The translations under genes were made by a program, and so were the position numbers. DNA of 64,000 nucleotides. Origin: Caldilineales bacterium (GTDB lineage: Bacteria > Chloroflexota > Anaerolineae > J102). Below, in pieces: positions 8,539 to 17,999 of this stretch (its first letter is position 1; every line of letters begins with the position of its first letter). Below the pieces are notes generated by a model. The model was not told the DNA's origin. It made no database searches and was given only the letters and a program-made list of their open reading frames with translations. Where the stretch lies: NCBI GenBank assembly GCA_024102915.1, contig JAGFJG010000097.1, forward strand, positions 41,358 through 105,357. Reading direction: 5' to 3'.

Positions 8539-9639
8539 ATGAGTACGATTTCATTGGCTCCGGCGCTGAGCACTGCTGATTTCGATTACAATCTGCCGCC
8601 GGAGATGATCGCCCAGACGCCGGTGGAGCCGCGAGACCACGCCCGGCTGCTGGTTCTAGACCGCGCAACGGGCCAGATCGAACACCGTCATATCTACGAT
8701 CTGCCCGATTATCTGGGCGCGAGCGACCTGCTCGTCCTCAACGACACCAGGGTGATACCGGCCCGGCTGCTAGGGACGAAGGAAACGGGGGGGCAGGTCG
8801 AAGTGTTTTTGTTGCGGGCCTTGGAGAATGGCGAATGGCAGGCCCTGGTGGGCGGCAAGAATCTCACAGAGGGCAAACGCATCCGCTTCGAGACCAGTGA
8901 TGCTGAATCTGTATGGGCGACCATCCTGAGCGCGGGAGAGGGGCCGCTGCGCCGGATCATGTTCGCGCCGCCCATCGACGACCTGCTCGACGAACTCGGC
9001 CAGACGCCGCTGCCGCCCTATATCCACACGCCTTTGGCTGACCCCGAACGCTATCAAACCATCTACAGCCGTCGTGAAGGCTCGGTGGCGGCGCCCACGG
9101 CTGGCCTGCACTTCACGCCCGAACTGCTGCTCACTTTGCGCGATAAGGGCGTGCGATTTGCCTATGTCACGCTGCACGTGGGCCAGGATACCTTCCGCCC
9201 GGTGAGCATTCTAGACCCGACACAACACGATATCCACAGTGAATGGCTGGAATTCAGCACCGAGACCGCCCGATTGGTCAATGAGACTCGGCTGGGCGGG
9301 GGCAGGATCGTCGCCGTCGGCACCACCAGCGTACGGGCGCTGGAAACTGCCGCTAAGATCGCCCTCGGCCTCAACCCCGCCGATCCCGCTCCGCCCGAGC
9401 TGATGTGCGGATGGAAAACCACCGCCGCCTTCACCGGCGACACCGATCTCTTCATCCTGCCCGGCCACCAGTTTCGGGCCGTGGATGTGATGCTGACCAA
9501 TTTTCATCTGCCGCGCTCGACCTTGTTGATGCTCGTATCCGCCTTTGCCGGTCGCGACCGCATCACGCAAGCTTACGACGAGGCAATCGAAAGCGGCTAT
9601 CGTTTCTATTCCTTTGGCGATGCCATGCTCATCCTTTGA
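8539..9639 (+). CDS. queA: tRNA preQ1(34) S-adenosylmethionine ribosyltransferase-isomerase QueA
   Basis: Transfers and isomerises the ribosyl moiety of SAM onto preQ1-tRNA to give epoxyqueuosine at position 34. 366 residues. Recognisable QueA blocks include FDYNLPPEMIAQ, VLNDTRVIPARL, LPPYI with the YQTIYSRREGSVAAPTAGLH segment, and the closing TNFHLPRSTLLMLVSAFAG. It starts nine bases after the amidotransferase stop, so cotranscription is likely. No other queuosine genes are in the window. Confidence 0.95.
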   Translation: MSTISLAPALSTADFDYNLPPEMIAQTPVEPRDHARLLVLDRATGQIEHRHIYDLPDYLGASDLLVLNDTRVIPARLLGTKETGGQVEVFLLRALENGEWQALVGGKNLTEGKRIRFETSDAESVWATILSAGEGPLRRIMFAPPIDDLLDELGQTPLPPYIHTPLADPERYQTIYSRREGSVAAPTAGLHFTPELLLTLRDKGVRFAYVTLHVGQDTFRPVSILDPTQHDIHSEWLEFSTETARLVNETRLGGGRIVAVGTTSVRALETAAKIALGLNPADPAPPELMCGWKTTAAFTGDTDLFILPGHQFRAVDVMLTNFHLPRSTLLMLVSAFAGRDRITQAYDEAIESGYRFYSFGDAMLIL

Positions 9640-9683
9640 GCATCATCCACCTTCAATCAAACCCACTCAGCCCGGCAATGATT

Positions 9684-9726
9684 TCTCCCCTTCCCAGGAC
9701 GGGAGAAGGGGCCGGGGGATGAGGGC
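9684..9726. repeat. Dispersed palindrome, CCCTCATCCCCCGGCCCC family (copy 1)
   Basis: Read on the minus strand it begins CCCTCATCCCCCGGCCCC and continues into CTTCTCCCGTCCTGGGAAG. It shares this arrangement with 17923-17966 in the opposite orientation. It forms a hairpin between queA and the glycosyltransferase gene. Confidence 0.75.
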
Positions 9727-9764
9727 GACCATAGCCACAGACTTACCAAATCTCCACGCAATCC

Positions 9765-10727
9765 ATGAACAATAGCGCAAACCCCACGATTTCCATTGTG
9801 GCGCCCGTTTATAACGAAGAAGCGATCCTGCACGAGCTCTATCGCCGTATCGTCGCCACGATGGACGAACAGAGCGACACCTGGGAATTGGTTCTGATCA
9901 ATGACGGCAGCCGGGATCGCTCATACGAAGTGATGCAGGAATTGCACGCCCAGGACGATCGTGTGCGCATTGTCAATTTCTCTCGCAATTTCGGTCATCA
10001 AATAGCGATCACAGCCGGGGCCGATTATGCCTCCGGCGACGCCATTATCATCATCGATGCCGATTTGCAGGACCCGCCCAGCCTTATCCTCGATATGGTA
10101 GCTAAGTGGCGAGAAGGCTATGATGTGGTATACGCAATCCGAAAAGAGCGAAAAGGCGAAAGCAAATTCAAGTTGTACACAGCCAGCGCTTTTTATCGAG
10201 TGATAAACCGAATTACCGGATTCGCCATTCCGGTCGATACGGGCGATTTTCGGCTGGTGGATCGCAAAGCGATGGATGCGCTACGCAAATTGCGGGAACA
10301 CCATCGCTTCATGCGCGGGCTGAGCGTGTGGGTCGGGTTTCGTCAGACCGGCGTCGAGTATGTGCGCGAGGAGCGCTATGCCGGCGAAACCAAGTATCCG
10401 ATCAGCAAGATGCTGCGGCTGGCGCTGGATGGCATCACCTCTTTCTCCTATTTCCCCTTACAGATCGCTACCTACATGGGGTTTGTCATCGCCGCCATCA
10501 GCGTCATCGGGATTTTAGTGACGATTGCCCTGCGTCTTTCTGGCAGCCAGGCGTTCATCGGCCAAGCATCCACGCTGGTCATGGTGCTATTTCTGGGCGG
10601 AATCCAGCTTATTTCCCTGGGCATCATCGGCGAATATCTGGGTCGCATCTACGAGGAAGTGAAGCAACGCCCGCTCTACATCGTGGATGAGGCGACCGGT
10701 TTCGCGGAGAAACCCGACAGACGTTAG
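9765..10727 (+). CDS. GT2 family polyprenyl-phosphate glycosyltransferase (DPM1/GtrB-like)
   Basis: 320 residues. The N-terminal GT-A fold begins [11 protein letters not shown], has the DGSRDRS segment and the DADLQDPP metal-binding motif near residue 95. Two C-terminal membrane helices lie at about 226-256 and 267-295. This layout is that of undecaprenyl-phosphate mannose/glucose transferases such as GtrB or ArnC, which load sugar onto a lipid carrier for cell-surface glycosylation. The sugar cannot be told. The stop overlaps that of the convergent downstream gene by four bases. Confidence 0.85.
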   Translation: MNNSANPTISIVAPVYNEEAILHELYRRIVATMDEQSDTWELVLINDGSRDRSYEVMQELHAQDDRVRIVNFSRNFGHQIAITAGADYASGDAIIIIDADLQDPPSLILDMVAKWREGYDVVYAIRKERKGESKFKLYTASAFYRVINRITGFAIPVDTGDFRLVDRKAMDALRKLREHHRFMRGLSVWVGFRQTGVEYVREERYAGETKYPISKMLRLALDGITSFSYFPLQIATYMGFVIAAISVIGILVTIALRLSGSQAFIGQASTLVMVLFLGGIQLISLGIIGEYLGRIYEEVKQRPLYIVDEATGFAEKPDRR

Positions 10728-11296
10728 CTGGGCTGTCGCGCGGCTTTGGCCTGGCGCACGATTTCGGCGATCTGCTCAAGATGGCTGTCATCGTGGAATA
10801 AGCCGGCCGCCACGCGTTCCACACAGTTTTGCGGGCTTCTATAAGGCGTGAAGGTGATCTCGTAATGGGGCTCATCCGGCCAGGCGTTCAGGTATGCCAG
10901 GCGGATGCGGCGGCTTTCTTCCAGGCGGTGGCGCACGTCGGATGCGGTGCGCATTAGCTGCCAGGGCTTTTCATAGCGATTCCGTCCCAGCACCTCGACA
11001 CCGCGGGCGAGGGTAGCCGCCTGGGCGCAGGTTTCCTCGCCCGAAGCGGTGGTATGTGCAATCACATGACCCAGCGTCCAGGCCAATGATAAGTTCGTTT
11101 CATCCTCCGCATAGGGGTCTTCAGCATCGGGGTCGTCGGGCACATATATGACATCCGCATCGATGATGTCATGCGTCAGGGACAGCATGGTATCAATCAT
11201 GGCGTTGGTTGCGTCGATCAGGCCGTAGCGGTCAAGCCCAGCTACGAGATCGGTCAGCTTCATTTCGCGTCGCCGTACGGGGCCAAAGTCGATCAT
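10724..11296 (-). CDS. DinB-like four-helix protein
   Basis: 190 residues from the ATG at 11296. This start has GGAG nine bases upstream; an alternative ATG at 11311 has no ribosome binding site. The sequence has the DinB/YfiT layout, with histidines spaced as metal ligands in [14 protein letters not shown] and [10 protein letters not shown] near the C-terminus. Such proteins are metal-binding bundles, some being thiol-dependent transferases. No substrate can be proposed. It is convergent with the GT2 gene. Confidence 0.6.
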   Translation of the reverse strand: MIDFGPVRRREMKLTDLVAGLDRYGLIDATNAMIDTMLSLTHDIIDADVIYVPDDPDAEDPYAEDETNLSLAWTLGHVIAHTTASGEETCAQAATLARGVEVLGRNRYEKPWQLMRTASDVRHRLEESRRIRLAYLNAWPDEPHYEITFTPYRSPQNCVERVAAGLFHDDSHLEQIAEIVRQAKAARQPS

Positions 11297-11328
11297 GATT
11301 TCAATCTCCATAGGATGGCTGCAATGAG

Positions 11329-11343
11329 GTGACTGTCACCTGG
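11329..11343. repeat. AGGTGACTGTCACCT palindrome
   Basis: Near-perfect 15-base palindrome. It reappears at 36059-36092 as part of a longer hairpin. It sits at the start of a 420-base non-coding gap. Confidence 0.6.
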
Positions 11344-11395
11344 CAATATTCTAATTGGATGTTATTGCACAGCGGAAGATTACATGCGCAGACTA

Positions 11396-11424
11396 TTGTC
11401 AACTGCAATGGATGCTGGTATACT
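11396..11424 (+). promoter_or_regulatory. Strong consensus-like promoter upstream of the CBS gene
   Basis: -35 TTGTCA (11396-11401), a 17-base spacer and an extended -10 TGGTATACT (TATACT at 11419-11424). It lies about 295 bases before the CBS-ACT start, so it makes a long leader or serves the small frame at 11522-11689. Confidence 0.65.
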
Positions 11425-11521
11425 TTTCTCATCACACAACTTCGCACAGCCGCTCGTCTAGATCTGACAGTGGGGCCGCACTGGGATCGAAGAGAAACTA
11501 CGACGCGCCAGGCTGCGCGAT

Positions 11522-11689
11522 ATGATAACGCACCCCAACGACGAGGATGACCAGAAAGCTCACACTGAAAACGACGCCCCAACTTTCTGCAAGATAATGT
11601 GGATCACGGCGCTGCGATTTCATGCTGCCATCGGAGCGAATGGACTGATGTCGCAGTTGCGTGATTTCTCAACATACGTTCGCTCATAA
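11522..11689 (+). CDS. Possible 55-residue small protein (uncertain)
   Basis: Open frame beginning MITHPNDEDDQK and ending in TYVRS, located between the 11396-11424 promoter and the CBS gene. It has no clear ribosome binding site and no recognisable domain. It could be a leader ORF or just chance. The 300-base stretch holds nothing else I can identify. Confidence 0.2.
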   Translation: MITHPNDEDDQKAHTENDAPTFCKIMWITALRFHAAIGANGLMSQLRDFSTYVRS

Positions 11690-11718
11690 CCCATAAAATC
11701 TCCAACGAGGAATTTGAA

Positions 11719-12393
11719 ATGCTTGTACGTGACGCGATGACCTCCGATCCGGTAATAGTTCTCGAAACCACGACGCTTCCGGAGATCACCCGCCTTTTTG
11801 AAGAAAAACACATTCGCCGCGTGCCCGTCGTGAACGCAAGCGGCCGACTCGTCGGCATCGTCTCCGACCACGATCTCATGTCAACGATGCCTTCGCCAGC
11901 GACAACCCTCAGCCGTTGGGAAATGAATACGCTGCTGGAAAAGTTGCCAGCCAGGGACTTCATGACCAGCCCCGTGTTTGTCGTTTCACCCAGTTGTCCG
12001 ATTGAAGAGACCGCCCGTTTTCTGTTGGAAAAGAAAATCGGGGCGTTGCCGGTACTGGATGGCGATAAACTGGTCGGGATTGTGACGGAAAGCGATATTT
12101 TCCAAATGTTCGTCGCTATGCTCAGCGGCGGGGAAAAGCCTGGTCTGCGGTTTGTTCTGCGGGTCGAGGAAGGTCGGGGCGTTTTGGCTACGCTTGGTTC
12201 GATCATCAACGACAATGGCGGCTCCATCATCAGCATCGCCACCCTGGACGAGGGCGATGGCGTCCACAAAAAACTGATGGTGAAAGAGGAAGGCGCAAAC
12301 GCTCAGGCGGTGCGCGCTGCCCTGGAAGCCGCTGATTTCGAGATTCTGGAGGTGCGTGAACGGCGGCAATGTGCGATCGTAGCCATCAGCTGA
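11719..12393 (+). CDS. CBS-CBS-ACT domain protein (AcuB-like)
   Basis: 224 residues. There are two CBS motifs, at about 7-57 (RDAMTSDPVIV ... GIVSDHDL) and 77-131 (RDFMTSPVFVV ... GIVTESDIF). A C-terminal ACT domain at about 145-215 starts with LRFVLRVEEGRGVLATL. CBS pairs bind adenine nucleotides and ACT domains bind amino acids or small ligands, so this is probably a cytosolic metabolic sensor. The layout matches AcuB, which affects acetoin use in Bacillus, but no acetoin genes are nearby. A CGAGGA ribosome binding site precedes the ATG, and a terminator follows. Confidence 0.8.
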   Translation: MLVRDAMTSDPVIVLETTTLPEITRLFEEKHIRRVPVVNASGRLVGIVSDHDLMSTMPSPATTLSRWEMNTLLEKLPARDFMTSPVFVVSPSCPIEETARFLLEKKIGALPVLDGDKLVGIVTESDIFQMFVAMLSGGEKPGLRFVLRVEEGRGVLATLGSIINDNGGSIISIATLDEGDGVHKKLMVKEEGANAQAVRAALEAADFEILEVRERRQCAIVAIS

Positions 12394-12416
12394 TCGCACA
12401 CGGTATCAGCCTTTTC

Positions 12417-12452
12417 AGACCCGCGTGGGCCGTCCGCGCGGGTCTTGTTGTT
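12417..12452 (+). terminator. Terminator of the CBS-ACT gene
   Basis: Stem AGACCCGCG / CGCGGGTCT (12417-12425 and 12437-12445) followed by TGTTGTTT. Confidence 0.8.
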
Positions 12453-12750
12453 TCACGGTGAGTTCGCGCGTTTCACGGCAGCCTCAACCTTATCGCCCCT
12501 ATCCCACACTATCCCACATTATCCCACACGGCCTGAGATTGCCGCCATCGGATCAAGTATGATCTCATCGTGCACTTCGCCTGTTTCACGGCGAGTACGC
12601 GCGTTTCACGACGGCCTCCGATCGTTCGACTATTTCCCACACTATCCCACATTATCCCATATGGATTCGCGGATAATCACACAACGTGAGCTGAGATCAT
12701 CCTGACAAGAAACAGTTTCACAATAATATCGCGCGTTTCACGTTAATATC
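12449..12750. repeat. Tandem 133-bp repeat with iteron-like TATCCCACA clusters
   Basis: Two units start at 12449 and 12582. Each carries TGTTTCACGG, GCGCGTTTCACG and then three tandem 10-mers of the form TATCCCACAY (12500-12529, and a slightly degraded set at 12631-12659). A third partial GCGCGTTTCACG lies near 12732, just before the mfd stop codon. No gene is visible in this 370-base gap between the CBS-ACT and mfd genes. Confidence 0.8.
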
Positions 12751-12763
12751 TGCGCTATCGGCA

Positions 12764-15700
12764 TCAATTTCCAGCGCCAAGAATATCAAGCGCATGCAAC
12801 AACTTTTGTTGCCACGCCCCTGCGGAATCCGCGACCACCCACACCGCATTGCTGCCCACGATAGCGCTATCGCCAAGTTGGAATTGGAGGCGTTCCCGAT
12901 TGAGACGTGCGACCGATTCGCTGCGCACCACAAGTTGATCATGATCCCGACCGATGCTGCTCACCCGGGCGTGTTGGGCCAGAATCTTCACCTTAACCTG
13001 ATACAGCAGGTGCGCCACCTCCGGCGGGGGCGGGCCAAAGCGATCCTTCAATTCCTTGCTCATTTCGTCGATTTCGCCGGAAGTGTTCAGACTGGCAATA
13101 CGCCGGTAGAGTTGCAATCGCAGGCGTTCATCGCTGACATAGCTGTTCGGCAGCCCGGCATTCAACGGCAAATCGAGTTGCACAGTGGGGGCCATAGGAT
13201 CGATCAACATGCCAACATCGAGCGCTCCTTCCGGCAGGCCATTGCGGTCGCGCAGGTCTTCCACAGCCTGGGCCAGCAATCTCACATAGAGGTCGAAACC
13301 GATGGCAGCGATGTGACCATGTTGCCGGGCGCCCAGCAGATCGCCGGCGCCGCGTATCTCCAGGTCGTGCATGGCGATGCGGAAACCCGCGCCCAGATCA
13401 CTGGCTTCTTGCACAGCCTCCAACCGTTGCAGCGCTTCCGGCGACAATGATTTGTGCTTGTCATAAAGTAAATAGGCATACGCCCGCACCGCACCCCGGC
13501 CAACGCGTCCTCGCAATTGATAAAGTTGGGCAAGGCCAAATGTATCGGCGCGGTTGATGATAATCGTGTTGGCGTTGGGGATGTCGAGGCCGCTCTCGAT
13601 GATGGTGGTACAGACCAGCACGTCGAAATCGCCATCGGCGAAGGATTGCATCGTGCGTTCCAACTCGCGTTCGGGCATTTGGCCGTGCCCGACCCCGATC
13701 ACCGCCTCTGGCAAGAGCTTGCGCAGGCGATTGGCGATCTGTTCGATCCCGCGCACCCGGTTGTGCACAAAGAACACCTGGCCGTTGCGATCCAGTTCGC
13801 GCAGGATGGCATTGCGCACCAACGTCTCGTCGTAGAATCCGACCGTGGTTTGGATGGGCAGGCGTTCTTCCGGCGGCGTATCGATGGTGCTCAAATCGCG
13901 CACGCCGGTCAGGCTCATGTACAGGGTGCGGGGAATAGGCGTGGCGGTGAGGGTGAGCACATCGACCTGGGCGCGCATTTGCTTGATCCGCTCTTTGTGG
14001 CGCACGCCAAAGCGTTGTTCCTCATCGACGATCAGCAGGCCCAGTTGTTTGAACTCGACATCTCTGGACAGCAAACGATGCGTGCCGATCACAACGTCGA
14101 TGCCGCCCACTTTCAGCTTTTCGATCGCTTCCGTTTGCAATTTGCGGCTGCGAAAACGCGACAGCATTTCCACTTGCACCGGGAAAGGCTTCATCCGCTC
14201 CAGGAAGGTCTGGTAATGCTGTTGGGCTAGCACGGTGGTGGGGACGAGCACAGCTACTTGTTTGCTATCCATGATGGCCTTGAACGCGGCGCGCAAAGCC
14301 ACCTCGGTTTTGCCATATCCCACGTCGCCGCAAATCAGGCGGTCCATGGGACGGGAGCGCTCCATGTCCTCCTTCACCGCTTCGATCGCGACCAGTTGGT
14401 CCTCGGTTTCGACATAAGGGAAAGCTGCCTCGAGTTCATATTGCCATTCGGTGTCGGGACTGAAGGCATGGCCGGGCAGGGCCTGCCTGCGGGCGTAGAG
14501 CGCCAGCAAATCCTCGGCGATCTCCTCCACCGCCTTTCTGGCCCTGGCCTTGACTAATCCCCAATCGGCAGTGCCTAGGCGATTGAGCTTCGGCTCAGCC
14601 TCGCCTGGCCCCACATAGCGCGCCAATCGATCGGCCTGGTGCACCGGCACATACAGCTTATCGCTTTGGGCGTACTCCACATGTAGATAATCGCGTTGAA
14701 CGCCGTCGATATCGATTTTGATCAGCCCCACAAAGCGACCGATGCCGTGTTCCATGTGCACTACATAGTCGCCGGGCTGGATGTCCGCAAAGAAGGATTC
14801 GGGGGACGCAGCCCTGGGCTGCGGGCTACGCCTGCGCCGGGCTTTACCCCATCCGAAAATCTCGGCATCGCTCAGCAGGGCCAGACCGCCGTTGCCGTTG
14901 TTCATGCGCCAGCCTTCGTCGAACTGGCCCTGGATCAGGCTGACGCTGCGGGCTGGCGGCTCGGTCTCGGATGAATCCATCACGGAAATGGGGTTGTCGG
15001 CCTCCGCAAAGAGATCGGCCAGTCGGCTCGCCTGCCGTGAAACCATCACCACCCGCGCCCCGCCAGAGCGTATCGATTCGACCTGCTCGATCACCCGCTT
15101 GAGTTGTCCGCCCCAGCGCGGGCCGGGTTGGAACAGGCGACCCAGGGCGGAACCGACGCTGGTGCTGTGCCCGTCCAATTTTCCCTGCCCCAACACTACC
15201 GGTTGGCGCTGCTCCATCTGTGGACGCAATTCCTCCCAAACCATGTGCGGGCGATCAAAACCGGCGGGGAGATCACCGCTTTTGATCAGATCCGCCTGTA
15301 TTTGCAGGGCCTGGCCTTCCAGGTCGAGCGCCACCGCCGCCACATCAGCCGCCGCATCAATCAACAGCAGCGATTTCGCGGGCAAATAGTCGAGGATTGT
15401 GCTGGGCGGAGAGGCGAGGTACGGGATGTAGAATTCGACGCCGCGAAAGGCTGTCTCTCCGGCGAGTTGATCGGCGTCGCGCTCGAATTCAAACTGAGCG
15501 GGCGGGTGGCAGGCGCTGATGTCGAGAGCATTGAGAGCCGCCGCCGCCTGACTTCCCCGCTCCAGGATCGCCTCACTGCCGGGGCTGACCAGGGTGCGCT
15601 CAACGAACGCATCTGGCAACGTGCGCTGGCTGGCCGGATCGAAGCGCCTGAGGCTGTCGATCTCGTCGCCCCACAATTCGATGCGGATCGGGGTCGTCTC

Positions 15701-16333
15701 GTTGGGCGGCCAGATGTCGATAATGCCGCCGCGACGGCTGAATGAACCCGGTTCCTCTACCAGCGTCTCGTGGCGATAACCGGCTTTTAGCCAGCGCGCC
15801 AATAATTCCTGAAAGTTGATAATGTCGCCGCGGCGCAACGCCCGCAGATATTTGCGGAAGAGGGCAGGTGGCGAGGTCAATTGCATCAACGCCCGGACCG
15901 AACTGACGACAACGGGCGGGGTGGTTGGGCCCATGGGACGATCCCACTGAGCCAGAGCGGTCAGGGCGGCGAGGCGCGCTTGGCGAGTCTCGCGCGACCA
16001 GAAGATGCGCTCGAACGATAACGCGTCGGGTTCGGCGAAAAGGTGGACGCGCTGCGGTTCGGTCAGCCAGACGCGCAACTGGTCCGCCAGCAGCCGGGCG
16101 GTCTCCACACGAGCGGTGACCAGCAGCAAGGGCTTGCCCTCACCCGCCAGAGCCGCCGTCACATAGCTGCGCGCCGCGGCCGTGATGCCGAGCGGGTGGG
16201 CGGGATGCTCACCCGCAGCCAAATCTTGGGCCAAAGCCTGATATGCGCTGTTCTGGTGCAGGATCGGCACAAGCCCGCTCAGGCGCAGGGCGGGGGACAG
16301 ATCGGGCGGAGCGTTTGTGAGCGTCTCAATCAC
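12764..16333 (-). CDS. mfd: Transcription-repair coupling factor Mfd
   Basis: Removes RNA polymerase stalled at DNA lesions and recruits UvrA. 1189 residues, full length. Domains in order: a UvrB-like N-terminal module, the CarD-like RNA-polymerase interaction domain ([17 protein letters not shown]), a RecG-like helicase core with Walker [10 protein letters not shown], the [12 protein letters not shown] motif II region, motif VI in QLRGRVGR, and the TRCF C-terminal domain. The start is a GTG at 16331-16333, 18 bases after pth, with only a weak ribosome binding site, so coupling to pth is likely. Nothing is missing. Confidence 0.96.
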   Translation of the reverse strand: MIETLTNAPPDLSPALRLSGLVPILHQNSAYQALAQDLAAGEHPAHPLGITAAARSYVTAALAGEGKPLLLVTARVETARLLADQLRVWLTEPQRVHLFAEPDALSFERIFWSRETRQARLAALTALAQWDRPMGPTTPPVVVSSVRALMQLTSPPALFRKYLRALRRGDIINFQELLARWLKAGYRHETLVEEPGSFSRRGGIIDIWPPNETTPIRIELWGDEIDSLRRFDPASQRTLPDAFVERTLVSPGSEAILERGSQAAAALNALDISACHPPAQFEFERDADQLAGETAFRGVEFYIPYLASPPSTILDYLPAKSLLLIDAAADVAAVALDLEGQALQIQADLIKSGDLPAGFDRPHMVWEELRPQMEQRQPVVLGQGKLDGHSTSVGSALGRLFQPGPRWGGQLKRVIEQVESIRSGGARVVMVSRQASRLADLFAEADNPISVMDSSETEPPARSVSLIQGQFDEGWRMNNGNGGLALLSDAEIFGWGKARRRRSPQPRAASPESFFADIQPGDYVVHMEHGIGRFVGLIKIDIDGVQRDYLHVEYAQSDKLYVPVHQADRLARYVGPGEAEPKLNRLGTADWGLVKARARKAVEEIAEDLLALYARRQALPGHAFSPDTEWQYELEAAFPYVETEDQLVAIEAVKEDMERSRPMDRLICGDVGYGKTEVALRAAFKAIMDSKQVAVLVPTTVLAQQHYQTFLERMKPFPVQVEMLSRFRSRKLQTEAIEKLKVGGIDVVIGTHRLLSRDVEFKQLGLLIVDEEQRFGVRHKERIKQMRAQVDVLTLTATPIPRTLYMSLTGVRDLSTIDTPPEERLPIQTTVGFYDETLVRNAILRELDRNGQVFFVHNRVRGIEQIANRLRKLLPEAVIGVGHGQMPERELERTMQSFADGDFDVLVCTTIIESGLDIPNANTIIINRADTFGLAQLYQLRGRVGRGAVRAYAYLLYDKHKSLSPEALQRLEAVQEASDLGAGFRIAMHDLEIRGAGDLLGARQHGHIAAIGFDLYVRLLAQAVEDLRDRNGLPEGALDVGMLIDPMAPTVQLDLPLNAGLPNSYVSDERLRLQLYRRIASLNTSGEIDEMSKELKDRFGPPPPEVAHLLYQVKVKILAQHARVSSIGRDHDQLVVRSESVARLNRERLQFQLGDSAIVGSNAVWVVADSAGAWQQKLLHALDILGAGN

Positions 16334-16351
16334 GACGACATCAACCTGATC

Positions 16352-16975
16352 TCAGCCATTGTACTCATTCATGGCGGCATCGAGGCCGTCGACCAACCAG
16401 CTTTCCACAGCCAGCCGCGCCTGGTCTCTCGTCTGCACCATGATCTCTTCTTCCGCCGCCGTGAAATCCTGCAGGACATAGGCTGCCGGATCCATGCGGC
16501 CTGGGGGACGATTGATTCCCACCCGCAGCCGGGGAAATTGGTCGCTGCCCAAACGCTGGATGAGCGATTTCATGCCATTGTGCCCGCCCGACCCGCCAAA
16601 GGGACGAATGCGGATGGCGCCGGTGGGCAGATCGAGATCGTCGAAAATGACGATGATGTCCGAAATGTCGATTTTGTAGAAAGCGGCTAACGGCTGCACC
16701 GCTTCGCCGCAACCGTTCATGAATGTCTGCGGCTTGACCAGTAACACGCGTTGCCCGGCTATCTGTCCATCGCCGAAACGCGCTTTGAATTTGCTCTTGT
16801 CGAAGCTGAGCCCGTGCGCGTTCGCCAGTTCATCCACGATCTGAAAGCCGATGTTGTGGCGGTTCCGGGCATAGCGCGGGCCGATGTTTCCCAAACCGAC
16901 GATCATTTTCATGGGGCCGATTTCAGGCCGCTGTGGTCGCCGCACCCACGCGCGCAAGCGGGAGAAAAGGGCCAC
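16352..16975 (-). CDS. pth: Peptidyl-tRNA hydrolase
   Basis: Recycles peptidyl-tRNA released from stalled ribosomes. 207 residues from a GTG at 16975. Catalytic and binding residues are Asn30 and His40 in IVGLGN and RHNIGF, the FDDLDLP aspartates, and the GGHNGMKS asparagine. The first 21 residues (ALFSRLRAWVRRPQ...) are a basic extension absent from most Pth proteins. An internal ATG pair at about residues 22-24 would give the usual start, but neither site has a clear ribosome binding site. It is followed 18 bases later by mfd, a frequent bacterial gene pair. Confidence 0.92.
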   Translation of the reverse strand: MALFSRLRAWVRRPQRPEIGPMKMIVGLGNIGPRYARNRHNIGFQIVDELANAHGLSFDKSKFKARFGDGQIAGQRVLLVKPQTFMNGCGEAVQPLAAFYKIDISDIIVIFDDLDLPTGAIRIRPFGGSGGHNGMKSLIQRLGSDQFPRLRVGINRPPGRMDPAAYVLQDFTAAEEEIMVQTRDQARLAVESWLVDGLDAAMNEYNG

Positions 16976-16993
16976 GAAAACTGCGATTCCCGG

Positions 16994-17740
16994 TCAGGCA
17001 AGGAAGCGATAATAGAGCCATGTGAGAAGACTTTTGATGCCAAAGAAAACGCCGACGCCAATGAAGACGATAAGAACGGCGCGAGCGCCGCGCACAAAGC
17101 CGTTCGTCGCCTGATTCCCCAAATCTGCCAGAACGTCTTCGCTGCTCGTCTCTTGTTCGGCATCAGCAACGGCAACCGGTTCATCTTCGGTCGCGGCCAC
17201 GGTGGCCACAGGCGACAGGGTAGGCGTGGGGATGTCGGGGGTGATGACGACGGGTGTTGCTGTGGGCGGCTCGTTGGTCGGGGTGATGGTTGGCGTGGGG
17301 GATACTTCGGGGGTCGGCGTTGCTACTGGTTGCGAGTTCGCCACCTGCACGCGTTGGGCGAACGATTCGTCGAAGTTCCCGTCCTGGCGCACCACTCGCA
17401 GGCGCAACGAATAAAGCCCATCTCCCACAGTCTGGGTGTTCCATTGCCCCAAAACGCCATTAACGACCGGCGTTTCGCTGACGATGATGTTGAACCAGTT
17501 CTGTGTGCCGGTGGGGGCGGCGGCGATCTCGTATTTCCAGAAATTAGGGTGTTGGGCGGTCCCCAGAATGGTGATGTTGTCGCGCACGACTTCGGTTTCG
17601 GGCGGATAGCTGATGCCAGAACCGCCTTGCGCGTTGACTGCACCCGCGCGGGCGATGATCAGGGCCAGGGCGAGGCCGAGCGGTAAGCTGAGTGATAACA
17701 GTCGCTGAATAGCCAGGCTGTTGAATTGTAACAAAAGCAT
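16994..17740 (-). CDS. Secreted, C-terminally membrane-anchored protein with Thr/Pro linker
   Basis: 248 residues from the ATG at 17740. An upstream GTG at 17803 would put 21 residues in front of a clear signal peptide (hydrophobic stretch ending in AVNAQ). The extracellular part has an immunoglobulin-like fold pattern (ITILGTAQHPNFWKYEI ... GLYSLRLRVVR). A Thr/Pro-rich linker with repeated PTPT follows. A final membrane helix near 215-240 ends in a short basic tail. No enzyme motif is present. It precedes pth by 18 bases on the same strand. The role may be in the envelope (inference). Confidence 0.65.
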   Translation of the reverse strand: MLLLQFNSLAIQRLLSLSLPLGLALALIIARAGAVNAQGGSGISYPPETEVVRDNITILGTAQHPNFWKYEIAAAPTGTQNWFNIIVSETPVVNGVLGQWNTQTVGDGLYSLRLRVVRQDGNFDESFAQRVQVANSQPVATPTPEVSPTPTITPTNEPPTATPVVITPDIPTPTLSPVATVAATEDEPVAVADAEQETSSEDVLADLGNQATNGFVRGARAVLIVFIGVGVFFGIKSLLTWLYYRFLA

Positions 17741-17922
17741 GTTCGGGAATTGAAAGAGGTTAGGATTGCGCGGGGTTAGTGGCGCAATCTCACAGTCTAG
17801 CACAACGGCTTTGGCGAGAACAAAAGCCGCGAGTTCCGTTTGGTATAGCCGCTGGGATAAGAATCAGTTTATAGAATGGCCTGTAAATCGCCCTCGTTAT
17901 CGATTGTGGCCGTTGTCGTGTT

Positions 17923-17966
17923 CCCTCATCCCCCGGCCCCTTCTCCCGCCCTGGGAGAAGGGGAGA
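17923..17966. repeat. Dispersed palindrome, CCCTCATCCCCCGGCCCC family (copy 2)
   Basis: CCCTCATCCCCCGGCCCC is followed by an 11-bp perfect hairpin CCCCTTCTCCC / GGGAGAAGGGG (17937-17947 and 17953-17963). It is the inverted counterpart of 9684-9726. It lies in a 260-base gap that shows no gene. Confidence 0.8.
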
Positions 17967-17999
17967 GCGCTCATGTTGATTGGGTGAACTGTATTCGCT

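Noticed and set aside
12500..12659. TATCCCACA clusters as DnaA boxes
   Set aside because: The DnaA box is TTATCCACA; these have an extra C and are tightly tandem, so they do not match.
12449..12750. CRISPR array
   Set aside because: Only two long units with no regular spacers; no cas genes in the window.
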